Positions 1 to 7,797 of a stretch of DNA of 15,919 nt are shown here, one piece after another (within the stretch, counting starts at the first letter, position 1; every line of letters begins with the position of its first letter). Location: positions 8,723-24,641 of the forward strand of contig PXSC01000079.1 of assembly GCA_003023535.1 (NCBI GenBank), written 5' to 3'. Below the pieces are notes generated by a model, which saw only the letters and a list, made by a program, of their open reading frames with translations, ran no database searches and had not been told where the DNA came from. This stretch comes from Halobacteriales archaeon QS_9_70_65. GTDB lineage: Archaea > Halobacteriota > Halobacteria > Halobacteriales > Haloarculaceae. The position numbers and the translations under genes were made by a program.

Positions 1-48
1 GAGCCGGCGGCGATTCCGACGGCGCCGCCGTTCCGCCGGGACGACTGA
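1..48 (+). CDS. Possible C-terminal end of an upstream gene (partial)
   Basis: From base 1 one forward frame is open for 15 codons (ending PPFRRDD) and stops with TGA at 46-48. It could be the tail of a gene that begins before the window. Only 15 residues are visible, so no function can be given and it may be chance. The 60 bases after the stop are relatively AT-rich, as expected for an intergenic spacer before the next gene. Confidence 0.3.
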   Translation, partial: EPAAIPTAPPFRRDD

Positions 49-154
49 TACCGCCGGACGTAATTTCGTGAATATCTGAATCGGAACCAGCCCACACACC
101 CGGTATAACGTGACACTACACCGGACTGCGATTCAGGTAGTTACGTCCGGCGGT

Positions 155-170
155 ATGACTTTTGGGGGTC
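155..170 (+). promoter_or_regulatory. TATA-like promoter of the nucleoside phosphorylase gene
   Basis: The run TATGACTTTTGGGGG lies about 20-33 bases before the ATG at 188, the spacing of a haloarchaeal TATA/BRE element driving a leaderless transcript. This is inferred from position and base composition only. Confidence 0.3.
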
Positions 171-187
171 GCCCGCGAGGACTCGAC

Positions 188-911
188 ATGGCCAAACAGC
201 CGCACCTGCTGGTCGAGCCGGGCGAAACTCACGACGTCGCGCTGCTGCCGGGCGACCCCGGCCGCGTCGACCGTATCGCCGACCACTGCGACGACGCGGA
301 GACGGTCGCGGCGAACCGCGAGTACAAGCTCGTCAACGCCGTCTACGGTGACCGCGAGCTGACGATCTGCTCGACGGGCATCGGTTCGCCGTCGGCGGCC
401 ATCGCGGTCGAGGAGCTAGCGGCCGTTGGCGTCGAGCGGTTCGTCCGCGTCGGCACCACGGGCGCCCTCCAGCCGGACATCGAGATCGGCGACACCGTCG
501 TCGTTACCGGCGCCGCCAAGGACGAGGGGACGACCGAACGGTACGAGGACGTCGCGGTGCCGGCGGTGCCGAACCACGAAACGCTGTCGGCGCTGGTCGA
601 CGCCGCCGCCGCCCGCGAGGCGCCGGTCCACGTCGGTCCCGTCGCAACGGACGACGCCTTCTACGCCGAGACCGACGCCTACGTGCGGGAGTGGAATGAG
701 GCCGGACTGCTGGCCGTCGAGATGGAGGCCGCCGCCATCTTCACGCTGGCCCGCCGGAAGGGGCTGGCGGCCGGCGCGGTCTGCACCGTCGACGGCAACC
801 TCGTCGCGGGCACCCAGAAGGGCGAAACCGACGACGAGGAGCTGCCGCCGAAGGCCCGGGACAACGTCGCCCGGACCGCCGGACCCGTCGACGGCGACGG
901 AGGTGACGTAG
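188..911 (+). CDS. udp: Nucleoside phosphorylase, uridine phosphorylase type, with a 3' frameshift
   Basis: Cytoplasmic PNP/UDP-family enzyme that would split nucleosides (probably uridine) with phosphate into base and ribose 1-phosphate for salvage. Visible family motifs are the phosphate loop GDPGRV (residues 22-27), the block STGIGSPSAAIAVEEL (62-77), and the ribose/base site EMEAAA (178-183). The ATG at 188 is chosen because MAKQPHLLVEPGE matches the usual haloarchaeal N terminus; a longer reading from GTG at 110 adds unfamiliar sequence. After KARDNVART (about residue 230, base 878) the frame loses family similarity and runs on antisense to the next genes until 1516. In the adjacent frame a plausible ending (ATEVT, stop TAG at 909-911) gives about 240 residues, the normal length. 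One surplus base near 878-890 explains this. The 3' end overlaps the convergent thioesterase remnant. The substrate is inferred. Confidence 0.82.
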
Positions 912-1231
912 GCGTCGGTCGTCTGCTCGCGGTCGCCGGTCCGGGGTGCCTCCCGGAAGGCGCGGATGCGGACCTCGACGCCCGTTCGGCCCGCCTCGTA
1001 GACGCGCGACTCGGCGACGCAGGTGTCGCCCTGCGGGGCCGGCCGCTCGAAGTTCGGCCCGTCGATGCGGGCGGTCACGCAGGTCTCGCCGGCGTGCCGC
1101 ACCGCAGACATCGCGCCGACCTCGTCCGTTCACTCGACGACGATGCTGCCGTAGGCGGAGCCGTGGTTACTCGTGCCGGTCGGCTGGACACGCTGGCGGT
1201 TCTCGATGTACGCATCGCTGACCGTCGTCAC
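872..1231 (-). pseudogene. Acyl-CoA thioesterase (hotdog fold), disrupted by an in-frame stop
   Basis: Reading the minus strand from GTG at 1231 gives an acyl-CoA thioester hydrolase of the YciA/hotdog type: an N-terminal AYIENRQRVQP, then SIVVE-stop-TDEVGAMSAVRHAG, CVTARIDGPNFERP, GDTCVAESRVYEAGRT, RIRAFREAPRTGDRE and TTDAYVTSVAVD. The TGA at 1132-1130 sits exactly where the family has Trp (W-M/T-D-E), so a single TGG-to-TGA change explains it. After VAVD (about 887) the frame continues antisense to the phosphorylase gene as far as 416 with no recognisable family sequence, so the true 3' end is unclear; 872 is approximate. An internal ATG at 1111 could start a truncated product but would lose the N-terminal part of the fold. 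It is divergent from the SDR gene across a 91-base gap. Confidence 0.7.
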
Positions 1232-1322
1232 GGCCGCGCGTGGAGCCGACGGAGAACAGTGGTTCGGGCCCGCCGGCACGGACCCGCCCAACCGTTATGT
1301 CGGCGCCGCCGAAGCAGACCAC

Positions 1323-2045
1323 ATGACGGAGACGGCTGTCGTCGCCGGTGTCGGACCAGGTCTCGGCTCCTCGGTCGCCCGCCGGTTCGCCGAGGACGGC
1401 GCCGCGGTCGGACTGTTCGCCCGCTCGACGGAGTACGTCGAAGAGCTGGCCGACGACCTCGACGTCACGACTCCGGGGACCGCGGCCGCGGTGCCGACGG
1501 ACTTGACCGACGGTGAGGCGGTGGCCGACGGCTTCGCGGCCGTCCGCGAGCGGTTCGGCCCGGTCGACGCGCTGGTGGTGACGGCCTTCGCCGACGGCGC
1601 CGGTGACGGTGGCGGAATCCTCGACGCCGAGACGGCCGACCTCGCGGCGGCCTGGGAGACGCGCGTGCTCGGGAACTTCCGGTGTGCGAGGACGGCCGCC
1701 GCCGACATGCGCCGCGGCGACGGCGGCACGGTCCTGTTGACGAACTCGGCGGCGGCGACGACCCCGTCGGCGTCGCTCCCGGCGGCGACGGCCAGACACG
1801 CCCTCCGGGGGCTGGCGCGGTCGATGGACGCCGACCCCGAACTCGGGGCCGCCGGCGTCCAGACCGTCCACGTGATCGTCGACGGCTGGATCGACAAGCC
1901 GTCGTCGCGTGCGGCGTACCCGGACCACGAACGGTGGATGGACCCCGACGAAATCGCCGACCGGCTCCACGGCCTCGCGGCCGCCGAGACGGTCCACGCC
2001 GGCGAGATCGACCTCCGACACCCCCGCGACGAGCCGTCGTTCTGA
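1323..2045 (+). CDS. SDR-family protein lacking the catalytic Tyr/Lys
   Basis: A 240-residue Rossmann-fold protein of the short-chain dehydrogenase/reductase superfamily. The N terminus has the nucleotide loop GVGPGLG (residues 9-15) and a following FARS, an NADP-type strand end. The NAG-like region is weak, and S142 in LLTNSAA aligns with the catalytic Ser. The YxxxK motif is absent: the helix that normally starts Y-x-x-x-K-x-A-L-R-G reads AATARHALRGLARSMD (about 154-169), so Tyr is replaced by Ala and Lys by Arg. The C terminus (VIVDGWIDKP, then WMDPDEIADRLHGL) matches a haloarchaeal/proteobacterial SDR subgroup that often lacks the Tyr. It may therefore bind a dinucleotide without classical oxidoreductase chemistry. 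The ATG at 1323 follows an AACCGTTATG box by about 25 bases. Its stop is one base from the stop of the convergent asparaginase gene. Confidence 0.85.
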   Translation: MTETAVVAGVGPGLGSSVARRFAEDGAAVGLFARSTEYVEELADDLDVTTPGTAAAVPTDLTDGEAVADGFAAVRERFGPVDALVVTAFADGAGDGGGILDAETADLAAAWETRVLGNFRCARTAAADMRRGDGGTVLLTNSAAATTPSASLPAATARHALRGLARSMDADPELGAAGVQTVHVIVDGWIDKPSSRAAYPDHERWMDPDEIADRLHGLAAAETVHAGEIDLRHPRDEPSF

Positions 2046-2046
2046 G

Positions 2047-2979
2047 TCAGCGGTCGCCGACGACGGCCGTCTGCATCGCCGCGCTGTCGTAGGCCGCCCC
2101 GGCGTCGCCGTCCGGCGTCATGAGGATCACCCCCGCCGACCCCTCGACGAGGCCGCCGAACTCCTCGATTGCGGCCTCGGCGGCCGCCTGGGCCTCTGCG
2201 CCGTCGGCGAGGCGGTCGACCGCCCGCCGCGAGAGGGTCGTCCGGGCGATGTCCTCGCCGGCGCCGGTCGCCGAGGCGCCGCCGGCCGGCGTACAGTAGA
2301 AGCCGGAGCCGACCTGCGGGACGTCGCCGACCCGGCCGGCCAGCGCCAGCCACCGGCCGCCGGTGGAAGTGGCGGCGGCGACCCGATCGCCGTCGGTCGC
2401 GACCGCGCCGACGGTATCGTGGTCGTGGTCGCGGTCGCGGCCGTTCGCCCCCGTTTCGGCCTCCGAATCTGCGTCCGCGTCCGGCGCCGCCGCGAGACGG
2501 TCGCCGAACCGCTCGCGCACCCAGTCGGCGTGGGCCAGGGGGTCGCCGTCGGGGGCGTCGACGTCGGCCCACCGTCGGTCGGTCTCGTCGGTCCGGAGGT
2601 CGACGCCGGCCTCGACGCCGGCGGCCGCCGCCAGGTCGACGGCGTGGACGCCCGTCACGAGGACGTGCGGCGTTCGCTCCTTGACGACGCGGGCGACGTC
2701 GACGGCGTGTTCGACGCCGGGCATCCCGGCGACGGCGCCGACCTCGCGGTCGTCGGTCATCAGGCCGGCGTCGGTCCGGACGTGGCCGTCGGACTGGACG
2801 GCCCCGCCGACGCCGGCGTTGAACCGGGGGTCGGACTCCAGGGCCCGCAGCGTCGCGACGACGGCGTCGGTCGGCGTCGCCGCCGCCGCGCCGGCCGCGG
2901 CGGCCTCGTCGAGCGCCGTCTGTCTATCCGCCGGTTCCTCGGGCGGGGTGCCGGCGCCGCCGTGGGCGATGACGCGCAT
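2047..2979 (-). CDS. Isoaspartyl peptidase/L-asparaginase (Ntn hydrolase, plant type)
   Basis: A 310-residue full-length member of the asparaginase-2 family (threonine N-terminal nucleophile hydrolases). It matures by autocleavage into alpha and beta subunits and hydrolyses asparagine and/or isoaspartyl dipeptides in the cytoplasm. Visible: N-terminal VIAHGGAG (residues 3-10), the alpha-subunit block [11 protein letters not shown] (50-60), an acidic His/Asp-rich linker at about 167-187, the nucleophile Thr189 in [10 protein letters not shown] (cleavage before Thr189), STGGRW (205-210), [14 protein letters not shown] and the substrate loop SATGAGEDI. All key residues are present and no frameshift is seen, unlike most neighbours. 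The ATG at 2979 is preceded about 25-30 bases upstream by GTAATCT. It is divergent from isocitrate dehydrogenase (139-base gap) and convergent with the SDR gene. Confidence 0.92.
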   Translation of the reverse strand: MRVIAHGGAGTPPEEPADRQTALDEAAAAGAAAATPTDAVVATLRALESDPRFNAGVGGAVQSDGHVRTDAGLMTDDREVGAVAGMPGVEHAVDVARVVKERTPHVLVTGVHAVDLAAAAGVEAGVDLRTDETDRRWADVDAPDGDPLAHADWVRERFGDRLAAAPDADADSEAETGANGRDRDHDHDTVGAVATDGDRVAAATSTGGRWLALAGRVGDVPQVGSGFYCTPAGGASATGAGEDIARTTLSRRAVDRLADGAEAQAAAEAAIEEFGGLVEGSAGVILMTPDGDAGAAYDSAAMQTAVVGDR

Positions 2980-3118
2980 ACGACCTCTGCGGTCGGCGGG
3001 AGATTACGGCTTGTGGTGGCGTCGGCGCCGACGCCGACGCCGGGTCCCTCCGGGACGTTCATGCAAAATTCGCCGCGGGAGCGGTACGTCTTTGGGGCGG
3101 CCGCCAAAACCCGTCGGC
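2980..3118. promoter_or_regulatory. Divergent promoter region between asparaginase and isocitrate dehydrogenase genes
   Basis: A 139-base non-coding gap holding the start regions of two divergent genes. On the minus strand CCGTAATCT lies about 25-30 bases from the asparaginase ATG. On the plus strand TACGTCTTTGGGG (about 3086-3098) lies the right distance from the isocitrate dehydrogenase ATG. Both fit haloarchaeal TATA/BRE placement for leaderless transcripts. No operator repeat was noticed. Confidence 0.35.
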
Positions 3119-4231
<1,113 letters not shown>

Positions 4232-4306
4232 GTTCGGGTCGCCTTCTTTGTATTCCGTCCGACCAGCGGCCGCGCCGTCCACGGACGGCGGTCCCGACCG
4301 GCCCCG
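4232..4306 (+). other. Short spacer after isocitrate dehydrogenase with a T-rich run
   Basis: Between the isocitrate dehydrogenase stop and the Nudix remnant. It contains CTTCTTTGTATTCC (4243-4256), the only pyrimidine-rich stretch here and a possible archaeal U-tract terminator. Nothing else is recognised. Confidence 0.2.
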
Positions 4307-4798
4307 GTGGTCCCGACCCCTGGACTCGTGACGACCGGTCGCCGGGGCCGATACGGTCTCGTCGAGGCACCCCACGTCCGGGGCGCGACCACCTTCCCTA
4401 CCACCTGCCGTCCCGGCGGCAGGACGCATCCGTGCGACCGACGGGTCGAGGGGCGGACCCGGAGGTACTGCTCGGACTGCGAGCGGGTGGTCCGACGCAC
4501 GCCGATCCCCGCGGCGGGCGTCACAGTCGTCGGATCGGGCGGATTCTTGTGGTCGGCGTGCGATCGGCCCGAGTCGCGCCGACTGGACGGGCCCCGGCGG
4601 GCACGTGGAGGCCGGCGAGTCGCCGACGGCGAACACGTAGTCGTCCTCGACCACGCCGTTTCGCGCCGGGCGGTCGGCGGAATCCCCGACCCGGGACCGG
4701 AACTCGCGGCCGTCGAGTGGCTCCGTCCCGACGGGCCACGCGACGACCTCGACCGACCCCTACTGGCCCACCATGACGAAATTCTGCGGACGGCGTGA
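4307..4798 (+). pseudogene. Nudix hydrolase with N-terminal zinc ribbon, broken and missing most of the Nudix box
   Basis: Pieces of a haloarchaeal Nudix hydrolase lie in order in different frames. Frame 1 gives the zinc-ribbon part GGRTHP...RRVEGRTRRYCSDCERVV, RTPIPAAGVTVVGSGG (to about 4548); only the second CxxC is clean. A shift leads to RRAIGPSRADWTGPGGHVEAGESP (about 4555-4622), the entry to the Nudix box. Another shift at about 4620 returns to frame 1 for ADGEHVVVLDHAVS, PGPELAAVEWLRPDG and HHDEILRTA, ending with TGA at 4796-4798. The helix REx2EE that binds the catalytic metal is absent, so a block of perhaps 30-40 codons is missing. The product cannot be active. The start is uncertain: the GTG at 4307 opens the frame, but the natural N terminus is probably near ATTFP (about 4387). 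Confidence 0.65.
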
Positions 4799-4920
4799 GC
4801 GCTGCTCGGGGAGACGCGACTCCCGACTGAGCCGCGGACCCCGAGCGAGCGGACGGGTTCGCGTCGTCGGCCGCCGCGCAAGAGCGGCCCGCCACCCCGA
4901 TCGAGTCGTTCTCGTCGTCG

Positions 4921-5273
4921 TCACTTCGCCCAGTCGGGGCCGGGCCGTGCCGGCGCGAAGACGTCGACGCCGCGGACGACGCCGTCGCCCCGGTCGACCG
5001 CGGCGTGGGGCTCGTCGCCCGGGATGGTGAACGACTCGCCCGGCCCGACGACGATCTCTCGCGGGTCGCTCCGTTCCCCGCCGACGAGAAGGTGAGTTCG
5101 CCCTCGTAGACGAAGCCGGTCTGTTCGTGGTGGTGGCTGTGCTCCGGGACGGTCGCGCCCGGCTCGATCTCGAAGCCCTGGACGCTCGTCCGCTCGCCGG
5201 CCGCCAGCTGCGTGAGGTGCACCTGCTCGACGGCCTCGATCGTCTCCCGTCCGGAGAGTCCGACGCGCTCCAT
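4921..5273 (-). pseudogene. Small cupin-domain protein with a one-base frameshift
   Basis: A one-domain cupin (beta-barrel, metal-binding). The ATG at 5273 begins MERVGLSGRETIEAVEQV, then HLTQLAAGERTSVQGFEIEPGA and the first cupin motif VPEHSHHHEQTGFVYEGELTF with its His and Glu ligands. At about 5085-5092 the frame shifts and continues as LVGGERSDPREIVVGPGES, then the second motif IPGDEPHAAVDRGDGVVRGVDVFAP and PGPDWAK with TGA at 4923-4921. The span of 353 bases is one short of 354 (117 codons plus stop), so one missing base (probably a C in CTTCCTC) restores a normal protein. The substrate is unknown; family members include sugar isomerases, dioxygenases and pure binding proteins. It lies 164 bases downstream of the aldolase-family gene on the same strand and probably has its own promoter. 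Confidence 0.8.
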
Positions 5274-5437
5274 GTCCCGGCGACGGCCGGCGGCGTCTTG
5301 AGCCCTCCAGTGACCGGTGGGCCGGGCGGCTCATAGTCATCATTGCGGTGGTTTTCAGCATAGCAATAAAGACGAGGCCGCTTGGGCCCAAGAAATCGAG
5401 TCTCCTGACGCCGGCGGTAAAGACTCGCAATAAATCA
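5274..5437. other. Intergenic gap with a 12-bp perfect palindrome
   Basis: A gap between two minus-strand genes. The perfect palindrome CTTGGGCCCAAG is at 5381-5392, beside the AT-rich CAGCATAGCAATAAAGACG (5357-5375). It could be the aldolase terminator, the cupin promoter region or an operator. No ORF with recognisable content. Confidence 0.3.
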
Positions 5438-6225
5438 CTATCGGTCGTCGAGTCCGGCCGCCTCGAGCAGCGACGCCAGCCGCTCGGTCGCCGCCTCGTC
5501 GGGCGGTCGGTGCGGCGACCGGGCGTGGCCGGCCGGGGCGCCCGGGCGCGCTCCGCGTCGCCGGCCGCGAAGGCGTCGTACACCGCCGCCGTCGCCGCCG
5601 GAGCGACGTTCGCCAGCGCCAGTACGCCGCCGTCGCCGCCGGCCGCAAGCGCCTGCGCCAGCACGCCGCCGCTGCCGACCAGCAGGTCGAACGACTCGTC
5701 GGCGGTCGCCCGCCGCGTCCGGACGAACGCGTCGACGTCGCCGCTGGAGTCTTTCATCCCGGCGACGTTCGGATGGTCGGCCAGCTCCCCGACCGTCTCC
5801 GGCGCCAGCCGGACGTCGGTGTATGCCGGCACCGAGTAGAGGTAGACGGGAATCGACGCGGCGTTGGCGACCGTCCGGTAGTGGGCCGCCAGCGCGGCCT
5901 GGTCGTGACGGTAGTAGAACGGGGTGACGACGAGGGCGGCGTCGGCGCCCGCTTCGGCGGCCGCGGCAGTGGCCTCGACGGTCTTCCGAGTTCCCGGCCG
6001 GCCCGTCCCGGCGAGAACGGGAACGGATGCCGCCTCCGCGACCGTCTCGACGACGGCCGCCCGCTCGGCGGCGCCCAGCAGTTCGGCTTCGCTGTTCGAG
6101 CCGCAGGGGACGAGGAAGTCGACGCCGCGGGCCTCGAGCCACGCGACGAGTTCGCGCAGGCGGTCGTGGTCGACGTCGCCGTCGGCGTCGAACGGGGTGA
6201 CGAGCGGCGGTCCGATACCCTCCAT
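5438..6225 (-). pseudogene. Dihydrodipicolinate synthase/KDG aldolase family protein with an internal deletion and frameshift
   Basis: A class I aldolase of the DapA/NanA/KdgA family that forms a Schiff base with a pyruvate-type substrate. The start ATG at 6225 gives MEGIGPPLVTPFDADGDVD. Visible: PCGSNSEAELL (40-50; the SNSEA form is typical of haloarchaeal 2-keto-3-deoxy-(phospho)gluconate aldolase-like members), AGTGRPGTRKT, LVVTPFYY, the catalytic Tyr in VYLYSVPAYT (127-136), the Schiff-base Lys158 in AGMKDSSGD, and GSGGVLAQALAAGGDGGVLALAN. After GDAERAR (about 5540) the frame breaks. The adjacent frame resumes with GAPAGHARSPHRPPDEAATERLASLLEAAGL and stops at 5440-5438. Homologues have about 30 more residues here (an ELNRAVT...GVPGLK helix region). 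The span is 788 bases against roughly 880 expected. Whether it serves sugar catabolism or lysine synthesis cannot be decided. Confidence 0.8.
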
Positions 6226-6642
6226 ACCCGGAGGGCGGCCGCCGGCCAGTTGTGGGTTTCGGCCCGCAGAGTAGTGTTTAGTTAGGGAGGGAGCAGCGTA
6301 TGTCGGTGATGATGACGGCATTTTCGAACGCCCCCTCCCGCTGGCGGGCTGCGGCTCACGGCTCGCTTCGCTCGCCGGCAGCGCGACGCTCTGCCGAGCC
6401 CTCGCTCGTTTCACTCGCGAGAACGCCGTTCGCAACTTCGAGAGACCTCGCTCCCGCTCGGTCTCTCGCAACGCCTCGCTGCGCGCGCCCTCCGGCCGTG
6501 TTTGCGTCGGCTCGCTCCGCGAGCGGTCGGCCCCGTTCGAGGTCCCACCCGACGCCGACCGACCGGCCGGCTCTCTGATAACTGAACATAGCCGCCCGCG
6601 GCCGACCCCGGATTTTTGTCCTGCGGCGTCGTGAGAAGCGGT
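6226..6642. repeat. Hairpin-rich non-coding region (417 bp)
   Basis: No supportable gene. The stretch is full of GCTCGC/GCGAGC words and short inverted repeats: CGAGAGACC (6439-6447) pairs with GGTCTCTCG (6460-6468), and GCTCGC-TCC-GCGAGC (6510-6524) is a perfect 6-bp stem. Similar words recur at 14720-14770. The upstream part (6275-6290, CTAACTAAACACTA on the minus strand) is AT-rich and may belong to the aldolase-gene promoter. The segment 6611-6619 (ATTTTTG), about 27 bases before the ATG at 6643, is a TATA-like box for the next gene. Confidence 0.5.
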
Positions 6643-7007
6643 ATGTACTCGGTCGTGGGCTGCTCGGACTGCCAGCACCTCTGGGTCGTCGAGGGGCGGC
6701 CGGAGACGACGCAGTGTCCCCGCTGTCGGACGCGACACCGCTTCGAGAAGCTGAAGTCCTTCGCCGAGACGGACAGTTCCGAGGCGGCCGCCCGCGTCCG
6801 GGGGTCGATGCTGGCCGACCGGGCCGACGAGGGGGAGTTCGTCGACCCGGCGGAGATCGACCCCGACGAGGTCGGCATGAGCGACGAGGCGTACCTCTCG
6901 GCGGCCGGACTGGACGCCGACCGGAGTCGTACGTCGAGCGGGCCCTCGAGAAGCTCCGGCGGGCCGGCGAGGTGACCGAGAGCGACGGCGTCTACCGGAC
7001 GCTGTGA
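6643..7007 (+). pseudogene. Zinc-ribbon/winged-helix haloarchaeal protein (DUF5817-like), internally deleted
   Basis: The start ATG at 6643 gives MYSVVGCSDCQHLWVVEGRP, with a zinc ribbon made by C7-x2-C10 and C25-x2-C28 (QCPRCRT), then RFEKLKSFAETDSSEAAARVRGSMLA and acidic sequence to GMSDEAYLSAAGLDAD (92). Around 6920-6926 the frame breaks, and the +1 frame supplies the end ESYVERALEKLRRAGEVTESDGVYRTL (stop TGA 7005-7007), the last helix and wing of a small winged-helix domain. Family members carry roughly 30 more residues here with the first helices of that domain, so a block has been lost. It probably binds nucleic acid, but the function is not established. The TGA overlaps the GTG of the next gene (GTGA), implying translational coupling. 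Confidence 0.65.
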
Positions 7008-7420
7008 ACGGCGACGACGACCGCTCCGGGTCGACCCCGCCGACGTCGGCCCGGCCGGCGGCAGCGACGCCGCCGCAGAGTTCGACCCGGTGCCGGCGGT
7101 CATCGGCCTCGCGGTCGGCGTCGGGGGGCTTATTCTTTCTCGCGGAGCCGCTCGTCGACCCACTGGCGGTCGACGGGACGCGGCTGCCGGTCGCCTTCCT
7201 GTCGGTGGTCGTCGTCGCCGTCGGGCTGTCGTTCGGCGGCGCCGCCTACCTCCGCCGCAATCGGCGCCGGATCGGCCTCGCCCACGCCATCGGCGGCGCC
7301 GGCTGGGCGCTCGTGGCGGTCGGCACCGCCCTCGGCAGCGGGGTCGTCCTCGTCGCCGGGCTTGCGGTGCTGCTCGGCGGCTGTCTCTGGCTCGTGGCCG
7401 GCCTCGTCGCCGCGGGCTAA
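7004..7420 (+). CDS. Small membrane protein (about four helices) with two compensating frameshifts
   Basis: GTG at 7004 overlaps the preceding stop. The reading MNGDDDRS then shifts (about 7028) to RVDPADVGPAGGSDAAAEF, DPVPAVIGLAVGVGGL, and shifts back at about 7128-7138 (next to GGGGGG) to FFLAEPLVDPLAVDGTRL. The two shifts cancel, so the span is 417 bases, 138 residues plus stop. Hydrophobic segments are VPAVIGLAVGVGGLFFL, VAFLSVVVVAVGLSFGGAAYL, IGLAHAIGGAGWALVAVGTAL and GVVLVAGLAVLLGGCLWLVAGLV, with RRNRRR between helices 2 and 3 on the presumed cytoplasmic side. No family is recognised. It is presumably co-transcribed with the zinc-ribbon gene. Confidence 0.6.
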   Translation: MNGDDDRSGSTPPTSARPAAATPPQSSTRCRRSSASRSASGGLFFLAEPLVDPLAVDGTRLPVAFLSVVVVAVGLSFGGAAYLRRNRRRIGLAHAIGGAGWALVAVGTALGSGVVLVAGLAVLLGGCLWLVAGLVAAG

Positions 7421-7459
7421 CTCCGACGACGCTTTGTACCGGTCGGCCGTCCGGCCGGT

Positions 7460-7718
7460 ATGGAACGCGAGCCGACGACGTACAGCCGGCCCATCGTCGT
7501 CGGCGGGCTGGCCGTGGTGCTGCTGGCCGACCTCGTCGTCGGACGAGCCCCGGGCCGCCGCCGGCTGGGGGTTCTTCGCCCTCGGTTTCGACTTCTTCGG
7601 CGTCTTCGGCGCCGGCGACACGGTCGTCCTGCTGGCGGTCGGCTCGCTGCTGGTCGCCGGCCTCGCGCTGCAGGTGAGCCAGCGCGTCGAGAAACGGGTC
7701 GAATCGGGCGGGAACTGA
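7460..7718 (+). pseudogene. Small two-helix membrane protein, frameshifted
   Basis: The start ATG at 7460 gives MEREPTTYSRPIVVGGLAVVLLADLVV (one membrane helix). At about 7540-7550 the frame shifts and continues as DEPRAAAGWGFFALGFDFFGVFGAG, DTVVLLAVGSLLVAGLALQVSQRVEKRVESGGN, with a second helix, a charged tail and a TGA at 7716-7718. The span is 259 bases, not a multiple of three. It follows the four-helix protein by 39 bases on the same strand and may be in the same operon. No known family is recognised. It converges on HMG-CoA reductase with an 80-base gap that shows no clear feature. Confidence 0.5.
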
Positions 7719-7797
7719 CCCGACTCGTCGTGGCGGCGCCGACGCGGCCGGTATCGCCCCGCGGCGACCGCACGACTCGCCGCGGCGCCGCCGCCCG

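Noticed and set aside
1130..1132. TGA in the thioesterase read as Trp or selenocysteine (stop-codon recoding)
   Set aside because: TGA is used as the ordinary stop in several intact genes here (SDR, asparaginase, isocitrate dehydrogenase, amidohydrolase), and no recoding signal is evident; a TGG-to-TGA change is simpler.
2363..3118. Long forward reading frame leading into isocitrate dehydrogenase, suggesting an N-terminal extension
   Set aside because: It is antisense to the intact asparaginase gene and is Arg/Ser-rich as expected for a GC-driven shadow; the enzyme's known N terminus starts at 3119.
5381..5392. CTTGGGCCCAAG as a phage attachment core
   Set aside because: No second copy, no integrase and no tRNA nearby; it is kept only as a palindrome of unknown role.
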